Source of the DNA: Pseudomonadota bacterium
GTDB lineage: Bacteria > Bdellovibrionota_C > UBA2361 > OMIW01
Length of the DNA: 16,466 bases
Assembly (NCBI GenBank): GCA_900299205.1
Contig: OMIW01000127.1
Span: 1 to 16,466, forward strand
Reading direction: 5' to 3'
The notes below the pieces were generated by a model that searched no databases, was not told where the DNA came from, and worked only from the letters and a program-made list of their open reading frames with translations. This document shows, one piece after another, positions 15,518 through 16,466 of the stretch (positions are counted from its first letter, which is position 1; each line of letters opens with the position of its first letter). A program made the position numbers and the translations under genes.

Positions 15518-16466
15518 TTACAACGGGGCTGTCTCTTGTTGCAGCCATGATGCGACCTCGCAAGGGAGGAGCGGCTCTAACGACTCGCGAACGGATCGGT
15601 GATAGGCATTAATCTGATTCCGTTCCTCTTCGGATAGGAGCGAAGTAACTACGAGTCGTCGGCAGTACGGTACAAGGGTCAGAGGGGAAAACGAGAGAAA
15701 TTCGCCGAGCTCATGAGAGGCAAGGTCGGGGCGCTCGGTCACGAGCAGGAGGTTCTCAATTCGAATCCCGTAAGCCCCCGGCTTGTAGTAGCCCGGCTCA
15801 TTGCTGACGATCATGCCGGGAAGAAGTGGTGCTGACCGCCGACCAAGCGCAATCCGCTGAGGCCCCTCGTGGACCGGAAGGTAGCAACCGACTCCGTGGC
15901 CAGTGCCATGTCCGTAGTTGAGGCCGTGGCTCCACAACGGCGCGCGAGCCAGCGCATCGAGGTCGCATCCATCGGTTCCCGCAGGAAAAACCGCGCGCGA
16001 AAGGGCAAGGTGTCCCTTGAGGACGAGGGTGTATCGTTCTGCCTCCTCGGGGATGGGGTCGCCGAGGTGAATCGTGCGCGTGGCGTCGGTGGTGCCGTGA
16101 AGATAGTGCCCACCGGAATCGATGAGGAGAAGTGCTGCTGTTGTCACCGAGGATGCACAGGAGGGGGTCGCCGAGTAATGCACAATCGCCCCATGGGGAC
16201 CAAATCCAGCGATAGTGGGAAAGCTCGGGCCTCGGTATGCGGGATTCTGAGAGCGAAACTCTTCGAGTTTTTCGGCGAGGCTTAGTTCCGTTATCTCCGT
16301 ATCTGAGACTCTCGAATTAAGCCAGTGAAGAAGCGAGGTAAAGGCAGCTCCATCGAGGAGATGTGCCATTCGCATTCCCTCGATCTCCACCGGGTTTTTG
16401 ACCGATTTCAGGAGGGTTATGGGAGAGGGAGCTTTGATAATCGGGCCAGTGTCGCTTTTTTCGACC
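15518..16466 (-). CDS. Xaa-Pro aminopeptidase (M24B), C-terminal part, runs off right edge
   Basis: Metallopeptidase of the aminopeptidase P family, which removes an N-terminal residue linked to proline. The frame is open to the right edge and already coding there (SPITLLKSVKNPVEIEGMRMAHLLDGAAF), so the N-terminal creatinase-like domains lie outside and the GTG at 16390 is not the start. The visible 315 residues hold the whole pita-bread catalytic domain. Metal ligands are D116 (LLIDSGGHY), D127 (HGTTDATRT), H190 (GHGTGHGVG), E223 (VSNEPGYY) and E237 (GIRIENLLL). Spacings of 11, 63, 33 and 14 nearly match human XPNPEP1 (11, 63, 34, 14), so it belongs to the larger three-domain APP type. The normal C-terminal helical tail follows and the gene ends beside a shared hairpin. 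Probably cytosolic. Confidence 0.95.
   Translation of the reverse strand, partial: VEKSDTGPIIKAPSPITLLKSVKNPVEIEGMRMAHLLDGAAFTSLLHWLNSRVSDTEITELSLAEKLEEFRSQNPAYRGPSFPTIAGFGPHGAIVHYSATPSCASSVTTAALLLIDSGGHYLHGTTDATRTIHLGDPIPEEAERYTLVLKGHLALSRAVFPAGTDGCDLDALARAPLWSHGLNYGHGTGHGVGCYLPVHEGPQRIALGRRSAPLLPGMIVSNEPGYYKPGAYGIRIENLLLVTERPDLASHELGEFLSFSPLTLVPYCRRLVVTSLLSEEERNQINAYHRSVRESLEPLLPCEVASWLQQETAPL

Noticed and set aside
15518-16390. Complete M24 peptidase starting at the GTG at 16390
   Set aside because: The frame upstream of the GTG to the window edge is open and encodes the conserved family segment SPITLLKSVKNP, so the gene continues outside.

Overview
This window reads as a chromosomal segment of a Gram-negative, flagellated bacterium. 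The flagellar genes combine a well-formed sigma-54 (-24/-12) promoter with a sigma-28 gene (fliA). That two-sigma arrangement is known from Pseudomonas, Vibrio and several deltaproteobacteria-like lineages. Threonine synthesis uses a fused aspartokinase-homoserine dehydrogenase in a thrA-thrB-thrC operon. I cannot place the organism more closely from sequence alone. GTG and TTG starts are common here (flhB, thrB, the HDOD gene, the small gene after flhG).

Layout. Positions 1-301 hold the start of an unrecognised gene that runs off the left edge on the minus strand. Positions 449-5371 (minus) are thrA-thrB-thrC, a compact operon that takes aspartate to threonine. Positions 5536-6975 (minus) encode an HDOD-GAF type regulatory protein. 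It is divergent from the flagellar cluster across a 571-base intergenic region that contains the sigma-54 promoter and, downstream of it, a terminator-like hairpin with a T tract inside the flhB leader. Positions 7547-12668 (plus) are flhB, flhA, a MinD-like flhG, a small two-helix membrane protein and fliA. The last three overlap one another. Convergent to fliA is a glutamine-rich low-complexity protein (12722-14011, minus) of unknown role. Divergent from that is a GT-C type membrane glycosyltransferase (14299-15459, plus). A convergent hairpin separates it from the C-terminal part of an M24B Xaa-Pro aminopeptidase (15518 to the right edge, minus).

How the genes fit together. FlhB and FlhA form the switchable export gate of the flagellar type III apparatus. 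FlhG normally sets flagellar number, and FliA transcribes late flagellar genes. The usual FlhG partner FlhF is not between flhA and flhG, and this FlhG shows no DQAxxLR-like motif at its N-terminus. The two absences agree with each other. The thr operon, glycosyltransferase and peptidase look like ordinary housekeeping or cell-surface genes. I see no tRNA, rRNA, CRISPR array, insertion sequence or phage gene. The less ordinary points are the flhB leader, the FlhG/FlhF departure, the small protein coupled to fliA, and the Q-rich protein beside fliA.
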